Source of the DNA: Mucilaginibacter phenanthrenivorans
GTDB taxonomy: Bacteria; Bacteroidota; Bacteroidia; Sphingobacteriales; Sphingobacteriaceae
Assembly (NCBI RefSeq): GCF_024721155.1
Contig: NZ_JAHVAP010000005.1
Location: 496,001-560,000 of the forward strand
Reading direction: 5' to 3'
Length of the DNA: 64,000 nucleotides
The stretch's first letter is position 1. Every line of letters begins with the position of its first letter. A program made the translations under genes and the position numbers. The notes under the pieces were generated by a model. That model did not search any database, was not told where the DNA came from, and saw only the letters and a program-made list of their open reading frames with translations. This document shows, piece by piece, positions 1 to 10,573 of this stretch.

Positions 1-243
1 ATGAAGGTATCGGGCAACAGGGCAAAATGAGTTTATAAATCTCATTATCAACGATGTTATATGCGCGATGTGATGCGTTGTTTTGTTTATAACTGCCTTC
101 AGCCAGGTCGTTATAAACAAAAACTCATTTGCAAGTTTTTGCAAGGCATAAAAACCGCGTTTCGCGGTAACAATACCGGTTAAAACGACTAATAATAAGG
201 CAGTTACTATCCCTAACAGGGATGAGTCTAACATTAGTTTCAT
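1..243 (-). CDS. N-terminal part of an unknown membrane-anchored protein (runs off the window)
   Basis: A minus-strand frame opens with ATG at 243 and stays open for 81 codons to the window edge, so the gene continues to the left. After a short polar start (MKLMLDSS) there is one strongly hydrophobic segment at about residues 9-28, followed by basic residues (AKRGF). This looks like an N-terminal membrane anchor. The remaining visible part (ITTWLKAVINKT) shows no motif I recognise. The frame could be a chance opening in AT-rich DNA, but 81 codons without a stop and a sensible anchor make a real gene somewhat more likely than not. Confidence 0.45.
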   Translation of the reverse strand, partial: MKLMLDSSLLGIVTALLLVVLTGIVTAKRGFYALQKLANEFLFITTWLKAVINKTTHHIAHITSLIMRFINSFCPVARYLH

Positions 244-978
244 TTTTCAATAAGAATAAAACAGGTCTGGACCGGTTTATTTGTTTAATTGGTTAAACTA
301 CCTTTTTCGCCCTGCGAAAAAGGTAGTTAATAAAAAAGTGCGCTTTAAAATCAGCCAACACAACGGTTGGAATGACTGCAAATCTCTTTAGTAATATTTT
401 TGCTAAGCATTGGGTTATTAACCTGGCGGTAAAATTATAAAAGAGAAAAATGGGCGATGGGTAAAAAAGTCAGAAAATAGAGAGTGAAATGTTAACCTAA
501 GCCGCAGCTGTAATAACATAACTAACTGATTTTGATCGCCTGTAATTTTTTATAGGCAGCAGTTTGTGTGCCGCGAATCTTCTTTTTCTGGAAGGTTTTG
601 GTGGGTTTTTCAACAGGACCGGCAACTGGTTGGATCTTTCATCCTGCTGTGTATATTTTATAACGGTTACGGTTTTATCGAATGTGTTTTATCCGCTGGT
701 AGTTATTATTTTTTGCGTGTTGCCTATCCAAACAATTTCGGTCCTGGCGGTTCTGTCTTTTCCCGATCAATTCGTCAAAGCATCGAAATATGACAGCCAT
801 ATTTTTATTTTGATAATCCATTTATTTAATAATTTTACGTAAATTTTCATGTAAAATATAAAATTAAAGCTTATCTATTTTATTGTGCTAAATTGCCAGC
901 TTCTGTAACAAATAGATTACTTTAGTATACTGCCATGCAAGTTACACTATTAACTTTCGGCCTTTCAACAATACCTTG
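244..978. other. 735-base spacer holding the regulator promoter region
   Basis: No convincing gene is seen. Frames opening near 564 on the plus strand translate to low-complexity hydrophobic text without family features, and they overlap each other. The last 150 bases are very AT-rich and contain paired motifs (ttttacgtaaa near 835 and catgtaaaat near 850). They probably include the promoter of the downstream hybrid regulator. No clean -33/-7 Bacteroidota promoter pair could be fixed by eye. Confidence 0.5.
296..328. terminator. Perfect 15-bp hairpin, possible terminator
   Basis: Bases 296-310 (aactacctttttcgc) pair perfectly with 314-328 across a 3-base loop. The stem carries its own run of five T/A pairs, but no T-tract follows on either strand. 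It lies between the left-edge gene and the hybrid regulator. A boundary or processing hairpin is as likely as a classical terminator. Confidence 0.4.
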
Positions 979-3900
979 ATGCGCGCAAAATTTTATTTTC
1001 TTCTTGCAGTCATATCATTTTTAGCATATATAAATGCTTTTGCGCAAAACAGCCAGTACCAGTTTTCACGGCTCAACATAAGCAACGGGCTGTCGCACAA
1101 CCAGGTCACCTGCATTTTTAAGGATTCTGAGGGCTTCATGTGGTTCGGCACGCCTTCGGGACTTAACCGTTATGACGGTTATACTTTTAAAGTATTCAAG
1201 CACGACGTAAATAACAAAAACTCCATTAATGACGGCTTCATAAATAATATTTTTGAAGGGCCTGACAAAAAATTATGGATAACAACCCCGAGTGGATATT
1301 CCTTTTATGATCCCGAAACGGAGCAGTTTAATAATGATGTATCGTCAGCGATCGATTCTTTCAAACTTCCGGGGTATCCGTTCGCTTCCAAGATACTTCA
1401 CAACGGCAAAGGCGACTTTTGGTTTTTATGTTCTGGGTCTGGCCTTTGCAGGTATAATGAGCTGAAAAAAAAAGCCACGCGTTATTATCATAGTCATAAT
1501 TCCAATCCATCTTTATATTCAAGTTTTGTTACAGACATGGTGCAGGATACAACCGGCAATATATGGCTTGCTTATGACGACGGCGTAATAGAGCTATTTG
1601 ATGTAAAACGCAATGCAATTACGTACCATACAGATATTTTTAAAAAAGCTGCTAATAATAAGGGTAGGGACTACTCGATAACTATTGACAGTGACGGCGA
1701 TCTCTGGGTGTTTACCCCCAACATGGATTCCGGCGTGTATTATTACAGCCGACGAACAGGACGGTTTAGGTACATCACAAAAGAATCGTCAGAAACACCG
1801 CTTACATCGAACATCATCACTAGTATTATTCAGGCCGACGACGGCCTCATGTGGATCTCTACTGATCATGGCGGCATAAACTTATTGGATAAAAAAAGCG
1901 GGAAAATTACTTATTTACTAAATAGGGAAGATGACCCAAAATCATTGGGACAAAATACTGTAACGCTTTACAAAGACAACACAGGCATTATGTGGGCCCG
2001 TACGCTTAAAGAGGGCGTAAGTTATTATCATAAGAATATAATCAGGTTCCCGTTGTACAGGCACTTTGCTTCAGATCCCGCGAGTGTTGGTTTTGAAGAT
2101 GTTAATAAATTTGTTGAAGATAAAAACGGTAACTTATGGATTGGGACCAATGGAGGCGGTTTAATTTATTTTGATCGCAAAACAGGCAAGTTTACCCAGT
2201 ACAAACACGATCGGGGAAACACGAACAGCCTCAGCAATGATATTATTGTAAGCTTATGTATTGACCATGATCAGCAACTATGGATAGGTACCTATTTTGG
2301 GGGGCTGGATCATTTTGACGGAAGAAAATTTATTCACTACAAACATAATGACAAGGTGCCGACGAGCATTGCTGATGACCGGGTATGGAATATCCTGGAA
2401 GATTCATCGAACCGGTTATGGATAGGCACTTTTGGGGCGGGGTTGCAAATATTTGACAGAGACAAAAAAATATTTTCCCCTCCCATTAAACAAACGGATA
2501 TCAGGGCGCCTTTAATATCCGCACTCTTTGAGGACACCAAAGGTAATCTTTGGGTAGGAGGATACTTTGGGATAGATAAAATATTAAAAAATGGACGTCG
2601 CGTTATACATTATAATAAAAAGAAAAATGACCCTAATGGTTTGATCAGTGATGACATCCATAGTATCACGCAGGACAGCCGGGGCCTAATGTGGATAGCG
2701 ACAAGGGACGGACTAAGCATATTGAACGCCGAAACCAATCGTTTTATCTCGCTGACGAAAAAGGACGGGTTGCCCGACAACCAGGTTTTGAATGTATTGG
2801 AAGATAACAGGGGCGCCATGTGGCTAAGTACAGCAAACGGGCTGGGCCGGATAACGTTGCCCCCGGGCAATGGCACCTATAAGTTTCAATTTGAAAACTT
2901 TGATGAAACAGATGGCCTGCAGGGCAAAGAGTTCAGTTTAAATGCGGCCTTAAAAACCAATAAAGGGGAATTGGTATTTGGCGGCTCGCACGGCTTCAAT
3001 ATTTTCGACCCACTAAGTATACATCTGAATATCGATGAGCCTAAATTAATTTTCACCGATTTTCAGCTATTCAACAAAAGTATAGCAGCCAATGAAGAAG
3101 TTGACGGCCATGTCATATTACCTAAAGCAATCTCGGCCACACAGGAGATAACGCTGAATCACAGCGAAAATGTATTTACTATTGAATTTGCCGCCTTAAA
3201 TTTCTTTAACCCCAATAAAATAACGCATCAGTATATGATGGAAGGTTTTGATAAAGGGTGGCTTACCGCAGACTATGCTACCCGGAAGGCTACCTACACC
3301 AACCTTGATGGAGGCAATTATATTTTTAAGGTACGGGCCATTGGCCAGGAGGGAAAATGGAAACCCAGCTATATAAAATTAAAAATTAAAGTATTGCCCC
3401 CGTTCTGGAAATCGCCAATCGCCTATGTTATGTATGTTTTCTCCATCATAGCGATATTATATTACATCCGCAAACAAGGCATTAAAAAGATCGAAACCCG
3501 GTTTGAGATCGAGCGTGAGCGAAAGGAAGCACAGGATAAGCACGAACTGGATGTGATGAAAATAGATTTTTTTACCAACGTTAGTCACGAATTCAGAACG
3601 CCTATCGCCTTGATTATGGCACCAGTTGAAACGTTGTTAAAACAGGCCGATGATAATTATAGTCGGCGAAAGCTTCAATTGATCCACGAAAATTCTAAGC
3701 GGCTGCTTAATATGATTAACCAGCTATTGGATTTTAGTAAAATGACAGTAAAAAAACTTCAGCTTGACCTGCGTGAAGCCGATATCATTAAAATTATTAA
3801 AGAAGCATGCGACTTATTTACCGATCTGGCGGATAAAAAACATATCAGTTTTTTATTTAAGTGTGATACTGATTCGGGATTTGCTTTTTTTGATCAGGAT

Positions 3901-5094
3901 AAAATTGAAAGAATACTTTTTAACCTGCTTTCAAATGCATTTAAGTTTACCCCTGACTCCGGTAACGTAGCAGTTGAAGCAAAGTTGTTGGAATCCAATA
4001 GCGTGGAAATGACTTTACTTGAAATTAAGGTAATAGATTCAGGTGTCGGTATTCCGGCTGAAAAACACAATAAAATATTTGAGCGGTTTTTTCAGAATGA
4101 CATGCCCCCTTCGTTAATCAACCAGGGAAGTGGTATTGGCTTGTCAATTACTAAAGAGTTTGTTGACCTGATGGGTGGCGCCATTTCTGTCGAAAGCGAA
4201 TATGGAAAAGGGAGTTGTTTTATTGTGCGGCTGCCATTAAAGATATCCCCCCAAAATAATTTTACCGGTATTGAAAATGCCCCCGAAGAAGTGGAAACCC
4301 CTAAGCCCGACAGGCCAAGTCAGGAAAAACGCAATAAAAATATTACCATTTTAATTGTAGAGGATAATTCCGATTTCAGGGCCTGTCTAAAAGATGATCT
4401 TAAGCATTCATATGGTATTGCTGAAGCCGTAAATGGTAAAGACGGCTGGCAAAAGGCACTGGCTTTACATCCCGATCTGATCATAAGTGATATTAACATG
4501 GCAGAAATTGATGGTATTAATTTTTGTAAAAAGATCCGCGGCGATAAACGCACCGAACATATACCATTTATATTAATTACCGCCTTTACCGGCGATGAAA
4601 AGCAACTGGCCGGTTTGGAGACCGGGGCGAATGACTACCTTTCCAAGCCTTTTAATTTTGACATATTACGCTTTAAGGTTCATAACTTGCTTAAAAATCA
4701 ACAGGTAGTAAAAGAAACATATCAAAGGCAAATTGAAGCGAAACCGGGCGATTTGGAAATCGAAACTCCCGATACGAAATTTATGAAAAAGTTATTGACG
4801 GTAATTGAAGAGAATATTCCAAATACCAACTTTTCAGTTGAATTGCTAAGCAGTCAGATGAATATGAGCCGTACAGCATTATATAATAAAGTTTTTAATC
4901 TTTCTGGCAAAACCCCGGTTGAGTTTATTAGGTCGGTAAGGTTAAAAAGAGCAGTACAATTCCTACTTACAAAACAATTCACCATAGCCGAAACCGCCTA
5001 TGAGGTAGGTTTCAATGATGCGAAATATTTTTCTAAAGTATTTAAAGAAGAATTTTCGATGACACCTTCCGAGTACCTGGAAAGTATAGATTGA
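979..5094 (+). CDS. Hybrid two-component system regulator (HTCS), propeller-sensor type
   Basis: This is a single-polypeptide sensor kinase and transcription factor of about 1371 residues, the type that controls PULs by sensing a glycan breakdown product in the periplasm. A signal peptide (residues 1-23, ending AFAQ) precedes many two-component-propeller repeats with the WFGT/LWIGT signature (about 25-690). A Y_Y_Y-type beta domain (about 735-800), one membrane helix (about 813-832), a HisKA domain with phospho-histidine H870 in NVSHEFRTP and a HATPase domain follow. The receiver carries D1171 in LIISDINMAEIDG, and the protein ends in an AraC-type HTH (about 1270-1371). ATG at 979 is preferred to the TTG just before it. 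It lies directly upstream of SusC on the same strand and probably activates the 5.6-22.2 kb PUL. Confidence 0.95.
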   Translation: MRAKFYFLLAVISFLAYINAFAQNSQYQFSRLNISNGLSHNQVTCIFKDSEGFMWFGTPSGLNRYDGYTFKVFKHDVNNKNSINDGFINNIFEGPDKKLWITTPSGYSFYDPETEQFNNDVSSAIDSFKLPGYPFASKILHNGKGDFWFLCSGSGLCRYNELKKKATRYYHSHNSNPSLYSSFVTDMVQDTTGNIWLAYDDGVIELFDVKRNAITYHTDIFKKAANNKGRDYSITIDSDGDLWVFTPNMDSGVYYYSRRTGRFRYITKESSETPLTSNIITSIIQADDGLMWISTDHGGINLLDKKSGKITYLLNREDDPKSLGQNTVTLYKDNTGIMWARTLKEGVSYYHKNIIRFPLYRHFASDPASVGFEDVNKFVEDKNGNLWIGTNGGGLIYFDRKTGKFTQYKHDRGNTNSLSNDIIVSLCIDHDQQLWIGTYFGGLDHFDGRKFIHYKHNDKVPTSIADDRVWNILEDSSNRLWIGTFGAGLQIFDRDKKIFSPPIKQTDIRAPLISALFEDTKGNLWVGGYFGIDKILKNGRRVIHYNKKKNDPNGLISDDIHSITQDSRGLMWIATRDGLSILNAETNRFISLTKKDGLPDNQVLNVLEDNRGAMWLSTANGLGRITLPPGNGTYKFQFENFDETDGLQGKEFSLNAALKTNKGELVFGGSHGFNIFDPLSIHLNIDEPKLIFTDFQLFNKSIAANEEVDGHVILPKAISATQEITLNHSENVFTIEFAALNFFNPNKITHQYMMEGFDKGWLTADYATRKATYTNLDGGNYIFKVRAIGQEGKWKPSYIKLKIKVLPPFWKSPIAYVMYVFSIIAILYYIRKQGIKKIETRFEIERERKEAQDKHELDVMKIDFFTNVSHEFRTPIALIMAPVETLLKQADDNYSRRKLQLIHENSKRLLNMINQLLDFSKMTVKKLQLDLREADIIKIIKEACDLFTDLADKKHISFLFKCDTDSGFAFFDQDKIERILFNLLSNAFKFTPDSGNVAVEAKLLESNSVEMTLLEIKVIDSGVGIPAEKHNKIFERFFQNDMPPSLINQGSGIGLSITKEFVDLMGGAISVESEYGKGSCFIVRLPLKISPQNNFTGIENAPEEVETPKPDRPSQEKRNKNITILIVEDNSDFRACLKDDLKHSYGIAEAVNGKDGWQKALALHPDLIISDINMAEIDGINFCKKIRGDKRTEHIPFILITAFTGDEKQLAGLETGANDYLSKPFNFDILRFKVHNLLKNQQVVKETYQRQIEAKPGDLEIETPDTKFMKKLLTVIEENIPNTNFSVELLSSQMNMSRTALYNKVFNLSGKTPVEFIRSVRLKRAVQFLLTKQFTIAETAYEVGFNDAKYFSKVFKEEFSMTPSEYLESID

Positions 5095-5670
5095 TTTTCT
5101 CACATAAATCCCACTAATTCAAATAGTTTATAGTTTCGAAAAAAAACTGCCTTTTGCAAAGGGTCAGCGTAATTTTTATTTTTCATTTTTTTGTTAAATA
5201 TCTGATTATCAATTATTTGATTTTTAGTAAGATTGACATTTTTCACACCAATCACCCACATTAGCACACCCGGCGATCTAGGCTTGCAGGTAACTTTACC
5301 CCAATATAATACGTCCCAACTTATTATATGTAAACCAAGATTTATAAACCAATTATTTTGATTATGCCTAAAAAACGCCATTTACACGTTTATCGGTTTT
5401 TTGATTTTTTCACCCTGCAGGAATGTTTTTACTTGAGAGTTTTCCCGCTTTAGGGTAGCCTCAATATAAAGCCTTTTTGATACGAGCGGATAATTGCACC
5501 GCCTGGCTTTTTGGCAGTACACCTGGTTGAGACATTAAATAATATTGAACAACAAATTTCAAACCCAATAAAGACCACCCTATTAGACTATGAAGAAAAA
5601 CCGAGATTAAAAACCTAACAAACACCAAAAATGAACCAATTATTAAAAAACATTAAAACTCCTTTATAAG
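5095..5670 (+). promoter_or_regulatory. PUL1 control region with a 12-codon leader ORF
   Basis: This 576-base AT-rich spacer between the regulator and SusC must carry the PUL1 promoter and probably the AraC-domain binding sites. Just before SusC, 5631-5669 encodes the mini-ORF MNQLLKNIKTPL with a stop two bases before the SusC ATG. It is preceded by the A-rich caaacaccaaaa typical of Bacteroidota start regions. The mini-ORF may be a leader peptide or only a reflection of weak start signals. No regular gene is present; a minus-strand frame at 5100-5381 has no recognisable features. Confidence 0.45.
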
Positions 5671-8600
5671 ATGGATGAAAATTTACAAAGAAGAATGAAG
5701 TATGGTATTTCGTTATTTATAGCAAGCATGTTGCTATGTTTTTCAAGCTATGCGCAAAGCCTCCGTATATCCGGAAAGATAACAAGCGCCGACAACGCTG
5801 ATCCGATGATGGGGGTTAGTATTCAAGTCAAAGGGGCTTCAACCGCGGCCATGTCTGCTATTGATGGCAGTTATGTAATAACAGCAAAGCAGGGCGATAT
5901 ACTCGTCTTTAGTTATTTAGGTTATACACCTCAGCAAGTAACAGTTGGAAAATCCGACAAAATAGATGTTAAGTTGAGTTCAACATCCAGTAACTTAAAC
6001 GAAGTGGTTGTTATTGGTTATGGCAAACCGATAGCCAGAAAAGACGGTACGGGCTCTATAAGTTCAATATCGGGGAAAGACCTGCGTCAAACCCAACCAA
6101 CTACATTTGACCAGGCCCTGCAGGGTAAAGTTGCAGGCGTTGTGGTACAGCAGATATCGGGCCAACCCGGCGGCGGCGTGTCTATTCAAATACGTGGTGT
6201 GTCGTCAATAACCGGCGCTAATGCGCCATTGTACGTAATAGATGGTATCATTATTCCACCGGTCGGCGATCCCGGGAATGGTTCTAATCCATTAAATTCT
6301 ATCAATCCTAATGATATTGAATCGATAGATGTATTGAAGGATGCTTCGGCAACAGCCATATACGGTTCGCAGGCAACCAATGGTGTAGTTATTATCACTA
6401 CAAAAAGGGGTAAAGCCGGTGCGCCGCAGATAGCTTATGATTTCTATGCCGGTTTCCAGGAAATAGCAAAGCGGATGCCCACGGTGAATTTGCCGCAGTT
6501 TGCGTCTATCATTAACGACCGGTCTGTTGCCTGGGGCTTTGATTTCAGGCCCCAATTTGCCAATCCTCAATATTTAGGCCCTGGTACCGACTGGCAAAGT
6601 GCATTATTCCGGAGAGCGCCGGAGATGAGCCACGAAATTACTGTAAGCGGTGGAGACGACAAAACCAATTATTTACTGTCAGCCGGGTATTTTGACCAGG
6701 TAGGGATAGCCCTTGGCTCTGATTTTAAAAGATACTCGGTACGGCTGAATCTGGACAATAAAACAACTAAATGGCTAAAAATAGGGACAAGCCTTCAGTT
6801 GACGCATATTGATGAAAATGTAGCTGCGACCGGTCAAAGTGTAATCAATACCGCGCTAAGCGTTACCCCTGATATTGCGGTAGTCAACCAAGACGGCTCC
6901 TATGGTGGTCAAACCGACCCCAACGGTTGGGTAGCAGCTTTTCCCAACCCGGTGGCATTAGCAAAAATTATCAAAGACCAAAGAAAGAGGAATCAAGTAT
7001 TCGGCAATGTATATGCCGAAATACAGTTGGCAAGAGAACTGTCACTACGGAGTGAGGTATCCGGTAACTTCGATTTTGGTACAGAAGATAGGTTTTCACC
7101 AACTTTTAAATTTGGTAGAAATAACGTCAGCCAAAACTATGGTTCCACTTTTTGGAGCCAAAATATTTATATGGTAGTGCGCAACTTTTTAAATTACTAT
7201 CATAATTTCAAAAATGTTCATATCGATGCTACAGCAGGGCACGAAGCGCAGGCGGGCACTTTCGGATATGTTAGCGCCGGGCGAAGGAATTTTGCTTCAG
7301 ACAATGTACAGGCGATTGATGCCGGTGAATATACCACGGCCACAAACTCCGGCAATAATTCACAATCGAACCCTACCGGCGGCTCTGGACAGGAATCCTG
7401 GTTCGGCCGTGTCAATGTTTCCTTGAAAGACAGATACACGCTAACAGGCAACGTACGGAATGATGGTTCTTCGAATTTTGCGCCTGGCAATCGTTGGGTT
7501 ACTACCTATTCGGGTGGATTCGCCTGGAAAATTAATAACGAGGCATTTTTGAAAAATGTGAAGGCTGTTAATGAATTGAAACTTAGGCTTGGTTATGGGG
7601 TGACTAACAACCAGGGCATACCGGGCAATACCTATATAACCCAACTTAGCACGGTTGAAAGTAGCTTATCAGGTACAGCACAGTTTCAAAGCAATATGGC
7701 AAATCCGGATGTGAAGTGGGAAAAAACACATTATTATAATGCAGGAATTGACGCAACAATTTTTAATGGGCGGTTAAGTTTTACACTCGATGTTTATGAC
7801 CGCGAAGTACACGGCCTCTTATTACAGGTGCCGCTTCCGGAATACTCTGGTACTGTAGCGGGTTGGGGGCCGGGGTCCATGCAAGCGCCTTATGCCAATG
7901 TCGGCTCGCTAAGCAACAAAGGGGTCGACTTCCAGATCAACTCTACCAATATTAGTTCTAAAAATTTTAGCTGGAAAACCGCTTTTACCATATCGCGGAA
8001 TATTAATAAAGTGACCAGTTTAGGTGCTGGTGGAGCCCAGGCTAACTTAAGCGAGAAAACTTATCTTCCACAGGTTAACGACATAATTGAAAAAACAGTG
8101 GTGGGCCAGCCCATTGGCGAATTTTATGGCTATGTATTTGACGGAATTTTTTCAAAGCCAAGTGATTTTCAAACACATGCCCGGCCTGCTGACGCGAACG
8201 GTAAACCCTATCCGATTTCTGCAGCAGGCGGAGGTATCTGGTACGGCGACGCTATGTTTAAAGACCGGAATGGCGATGGTATTATCGACTCAAGGGACGA
8301 AACCTTTTTGGGCTCGCCACTCCCAAAATTCCAGTACGGTATCAATAATACATTTACCTACAAAAATTTCGATTTGAATATTTTCTTCAGCGGCAGCTAT
8401 GGCAACAAGGTATTCAATCAAATGGCTGTACCGGAAAACGATCCGCAAAATAATGGCACTTTTTTTACATCGGTATTGAACTATGCACATTTGGCTTTGG
8501 TAGATCCCAGCGGCTCTGCATCCGATGTTAACAATGTTTATGTTACCAACCCAAAAACAACGATTATAGGTTTGAGAAATGATAATACCAACGGTAATTT

Positions 8601-8871
8601 CCGTCCTAATAGTTTGATGTTTGAGGATGCTTCATACCTGCGTTGCAAAAATATTACACTAGGTTACAAGTTTTCACCAAACCTTTTGTCAAAAATAGGC
8701 GTGAATTCAGCTAGGGTGTTCGCTACTGTGGCTAATGTATTTGTAATTACAAAATATAAGGGCATGGATCCTGAGATAGGCTCGTGGAACCCGCTTCAGG
8801 CAGGATGGGACGGCGGTTATTATCCGCAGCCGAGGATATTTACCATGGGGGCAAACATAACCGTAAAATAA
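5671..8871 (+). CDS. SusC-family TonB-dependent outer-membrane transporter (PUL1)
   Basis: This 1066-residue RagA/SusC-type transporter imports oligosaccharides across the outer membrane with TonB energy. A signal peptide ends at SSYAQ (about residue 29). It is followed by the carboxypeptidase-regulatory-like domain (about 32-108), a TonB-box-like stretch from E111 (EVVVIGYG), the plug with the SusC hallmark PLYVIDGI and the DIESIDVLKDASATAIYG block, then the barrel. Length and domain order are normal for the family. The start may instead be the internal Met at 5695, nearer the signal peptide. SusD follows after 25 bases, so the two form the usual pair. Confidence 0.95.
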   Translation: MDENLQRRMKYGISLFIASMLLCFSSYAQSLRISGKITSADNADPMMGVSIQVKGASTAAMSAIDGSYVITAKQGDILVFSYLGYTPQQVTVGKSDKIDVKLSSTSSNLNEVVVIGYGKPIARKDGTGSISSISGKDLRQTQPTTFDQALQGKVAGVVVQQISGQPGGGVSIQIRGVSSITGANAPLYVIDGIIIPPVGDPGNGSNPLNSINPNDIESIDVLKDASATAIYGSQATNGVVIITTKRGKAGAPQIAYDFYAGFQEIAKRMPTVNLPQFASIINDRSVAWGFDFRPQFANPQYLGPGTDWQSALFRRAPEMSHEITVSGGDDKTNYLLSAGYFDQVGIALGSDFKRYSVRLNLDNKTTKWLKIGTSLQLTHIDENVAATGQSVINTALSVTPDIAVVNQDGSYGGQTDPNGWVAAFPNPVALAKIIKDQRKRNQVFGNVYAEIQLARELSLRSEVSGNFDFGTEDRFSPTFKFGRNNVSQNYGSTFWSQNIYMVVRNFLNYYHNFKNVHIDATAGHEAQAGTFGYVSAGRRNFASDNVQAIDAGEYTTATNSGNNSQSNPTGGSGQESWFGRVNVSLKDRYTLTGNVRNDGSSNFAPGNRWVTTYSGGFAWKINNEAFLKNVKAVNELKLRLGYGVTNNQGIPGNTYITQLSTVESSLSGTAQFQSNMANPDVKWEKTHYYNAGIDATIFNGRLSFTLDVYDREVHGLLLQVPLPEYSGTVAGWGPGSMQAPYANVGSLSNKGVDFQINSTNISSKNFSWKTAFTISRNINKVTSLGAGGAQANLSEKTYLPQVNDIIEKTVVGQPIGEFYGYVFDGIFSKPSDFQTHARPADANGKPYPISAAGGGIWYGDAMFKDRNGDGIIDSRDETFLGSPLPKFQYGINNTFTYKNFDLNIFFSGSYGNKVFNQMAVPENDPQNNGTFFTSVLNYAHLALVDPSGSASDVNNVYVTNPKTTIIGLRNDNTNGNFRPNSLMFEDASYLRCKNITLGYKFSPNLLSKIGVNSARVFATVANVFVITKYKGMDPEIGSWNPLQAGWDGGYYPQPRIFTMGANITVK

Positions 8872-8896
8872 TAAAACAATTATCGATTTAAAATAT

Positions 8897-10519
8897 ATGT
8901 TTATGAAATCAATTCACAAAATCATCATCATCATCCTGCTATTTGCAGCCGCAATAGCCGGATGTAAAAAGAGTTTTTTGGACCGTCCGTCCAACTCGCA
9001 GATCAATTCTGCTAAATTTTATAAAACCACTTCCGATTTACGGCTGGCTACGGCAAGCCTGTACGGCGGTGCCACCTGGTGGCAATTTAGCAATGAGGCC
9101 TGGATACAACTTGGCGACGTATTGGCTGGTAACGGCAGTTTTCCGTATAATGGCGATTTGGTACAGCTTTTTACACGTACCGTTACCAGCTCAAATAATC
9201 TTGTGACCAATGGCTGGGTTGGCTTGTACAATTGTATAGCGCAATGTAATGGCGTTATTAATGCTATACAGCTATATGCGCCTTCGTCCATTTCGGTAAA
9301 AGACAAAAATGCGGCTATAGCCGAGGCAAGGTTTATTCGTGCCGTAGCTTATTATCACCTGGCGATTTATTTTGGAGACGTGCCAATTATCGAAGATAAC
9401 AGCAAACTGCTAAAAAATCCGCTGCTTAACCGCAATATTGTTTCGGATGTCTATAAATTCGTTGCCAACGACCTGACTTATGCAGCAAATAATCTTCCAA
9501 AAACGGATGACAAAGGCCGGGTAACTACCTGGTCGGCACAAGGGATGCTGGGCAAGGTGTATTTAACAATGGCAGGTTTAGGCAAAAGTGGCGGGAACCG
9601 CGACCAGAAATTGCTTGACAGTGCCATAAAGTACGCCGGCAATGTGTGTAATAATAGCAATTTAAAGCTTTTTGGGCAGCTTGATGCGAACCATCAAGGT
9701 TATTATGACTATTTCAGGCCGGTAAACAACGATAACCCTGAATCATTATTTTCTTTACAATGGGTTGGGGGCGTGGGTTATGGACAGGGCAACGCCATAC
9801 AACTCCTTTTTTCGCCAAATTCAATACTTACCCCTCAACGGGGAGGCGCATGGGAGCCCCTGCAGCCAACCTACGATTTGTACCTGAATTATTCGCATCA
9901 AGATTCCATACGCCGCAAAGCTACTTTTATGCTCACAGGGGATCGTTATCCGGAATTAGATCAAATCGATGGTGGTTATCATGCAACCGATCCGGGCTTG
10001 AAGAAACACGTCATTGGCACCGAAAAAGATAACGGTTTTCCATCAATGGATGCCTGGTCGGATATTGAACACAATACAATTCTTAGGTTGGCCGATGTGT
10101 ACCTGGTGTATGCCGAGGCGCTTCTTGGGAATAATTCAAGTATCGCCGGTGGGGATGCCATTAAATATTTCAACCTGGTGCGGACAAGGGCAGGCGTAGA
10201 TCCTGTTACGACGCTGGACGCTACAACACTGCGTAAAGAAAGAAGAATTGAACTTGCTTATGAAGGGCAATACTGGCCAGACCTGGTTAGGTTTTCTTAT
10301 TATGATCCGGCTAATGCCGTACAGTTCGTTAATAGTGCGGATGTTAATCATGCCCGTATTTCGTTTACTTATGACACGCTAACGAAAGTTGCTAAAAGGG
10401 ATACTACTGCCCCGCCAACTGCGCTTCCTGCAACCATAAGTTCATTTAGGCTGCCAATTCCGGCATCTGAGATGGTCTCCGACCCTAAATTGTTGGATCC
10501 ACCGGTACCTTATTATTAA
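8897..10519 (+). CDS. SusD-family glycan-binding lipoprotein (PUL1)
   Basis: This RagB/SusD outer-membrane lipoprotein caps the SusC barrel and delivers oligosaccharides. A hydrophobic leader ends in the lipobox AIAGC (C23 from the first Met; Met3 at 8903 is an equally good start). The body has the alpha-helical TPR-like fold sequences of the family, including AEARFIRAVAYYHLAIYFGD. The C-terminal half has LRLADVYLVYAEALLG, VRTRAGV and LRKERRIELAYEGQYWPDLVR, all standard SusD signatures. Its 540 residues are normal for the family. It is co-transcribed with SusC (25-base gap). Confidence 0.95.
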   Translation: MFMKSIHKIIIIILLFAAAIAGCKKSFLDRPSNSQINSAKFYKTTSDLRLATASLYGGATWWQFSNEAWIQLGDVLAGNGSFPYNGDLVQLFTRTVTSSNNLVTNGWVGLYNCIAQCNGVINAIQLYAPSSISVKDKNAAIAEARFIRAVAYYHLAIYFGDVPIIEDNSKLLKNPLLNRNIVSDVYKFVANDLTYAANNLPKTDDKGRVTTWSAQGMLGKVYLTMAGLGKSGGNRDQKLLDSAIKYAGNVCNNSNLKLFGQLDANHQGYYDYFRPVNNDNPESLFSLQWVGGVGYGQGNAIQLLFSPNSILTPQRGGAWEPLQPTYDLYLNYSHQDSIRRKATFMLTGDRYPELDQIDGGYHATDPGLKKHVIGTEKDNGFPSMDAWSDIEHNTILRLADVYLVYAEALLGNNSSIAGGDAIKYFNLVRTRAGVDPVTTLDATTLRKERRIELAYEGQYWPDLVRFSYYDPANAVQFVNSADVNHARISFTYDTLTKVAKRDTTAPPTALPATISSFRLPIPASEMVSDPKLLDPPVPYY

Positions 10520-10554
10520 TTATTGGTTATTAATTATTAGTTATTAATTATTAA
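10513..10554. repeat. Three tandem 14-bp AT repeats
   Basis: The unit ttattaattattRR occurs three times head to tail (10513-10526, 10527-10540, 10541-10554), differing only in the last two bases. It begins inside the last codons of SusD and fills most of the 54-base gap before the next lipoprotein gene. Confidence 0.8.
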
Positions 10555-10573
10555 CATTTAAAAATATATTAAC

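Noticed and set aside
564..842. Overlapping plus-strand frames (75 and 92 codons) upstream of the first regulator
   Set aside because: They overlap in different frames, start at non-ATG codons or poor contexts, and the translations have no family features. They lie in AT-rich control DNA.
5100..5381. 93-codon minus-strand frame between the regulator and SusC
   Set aside because: AT-driven composition, no homologous features, and located in a region expected to be a promoter.
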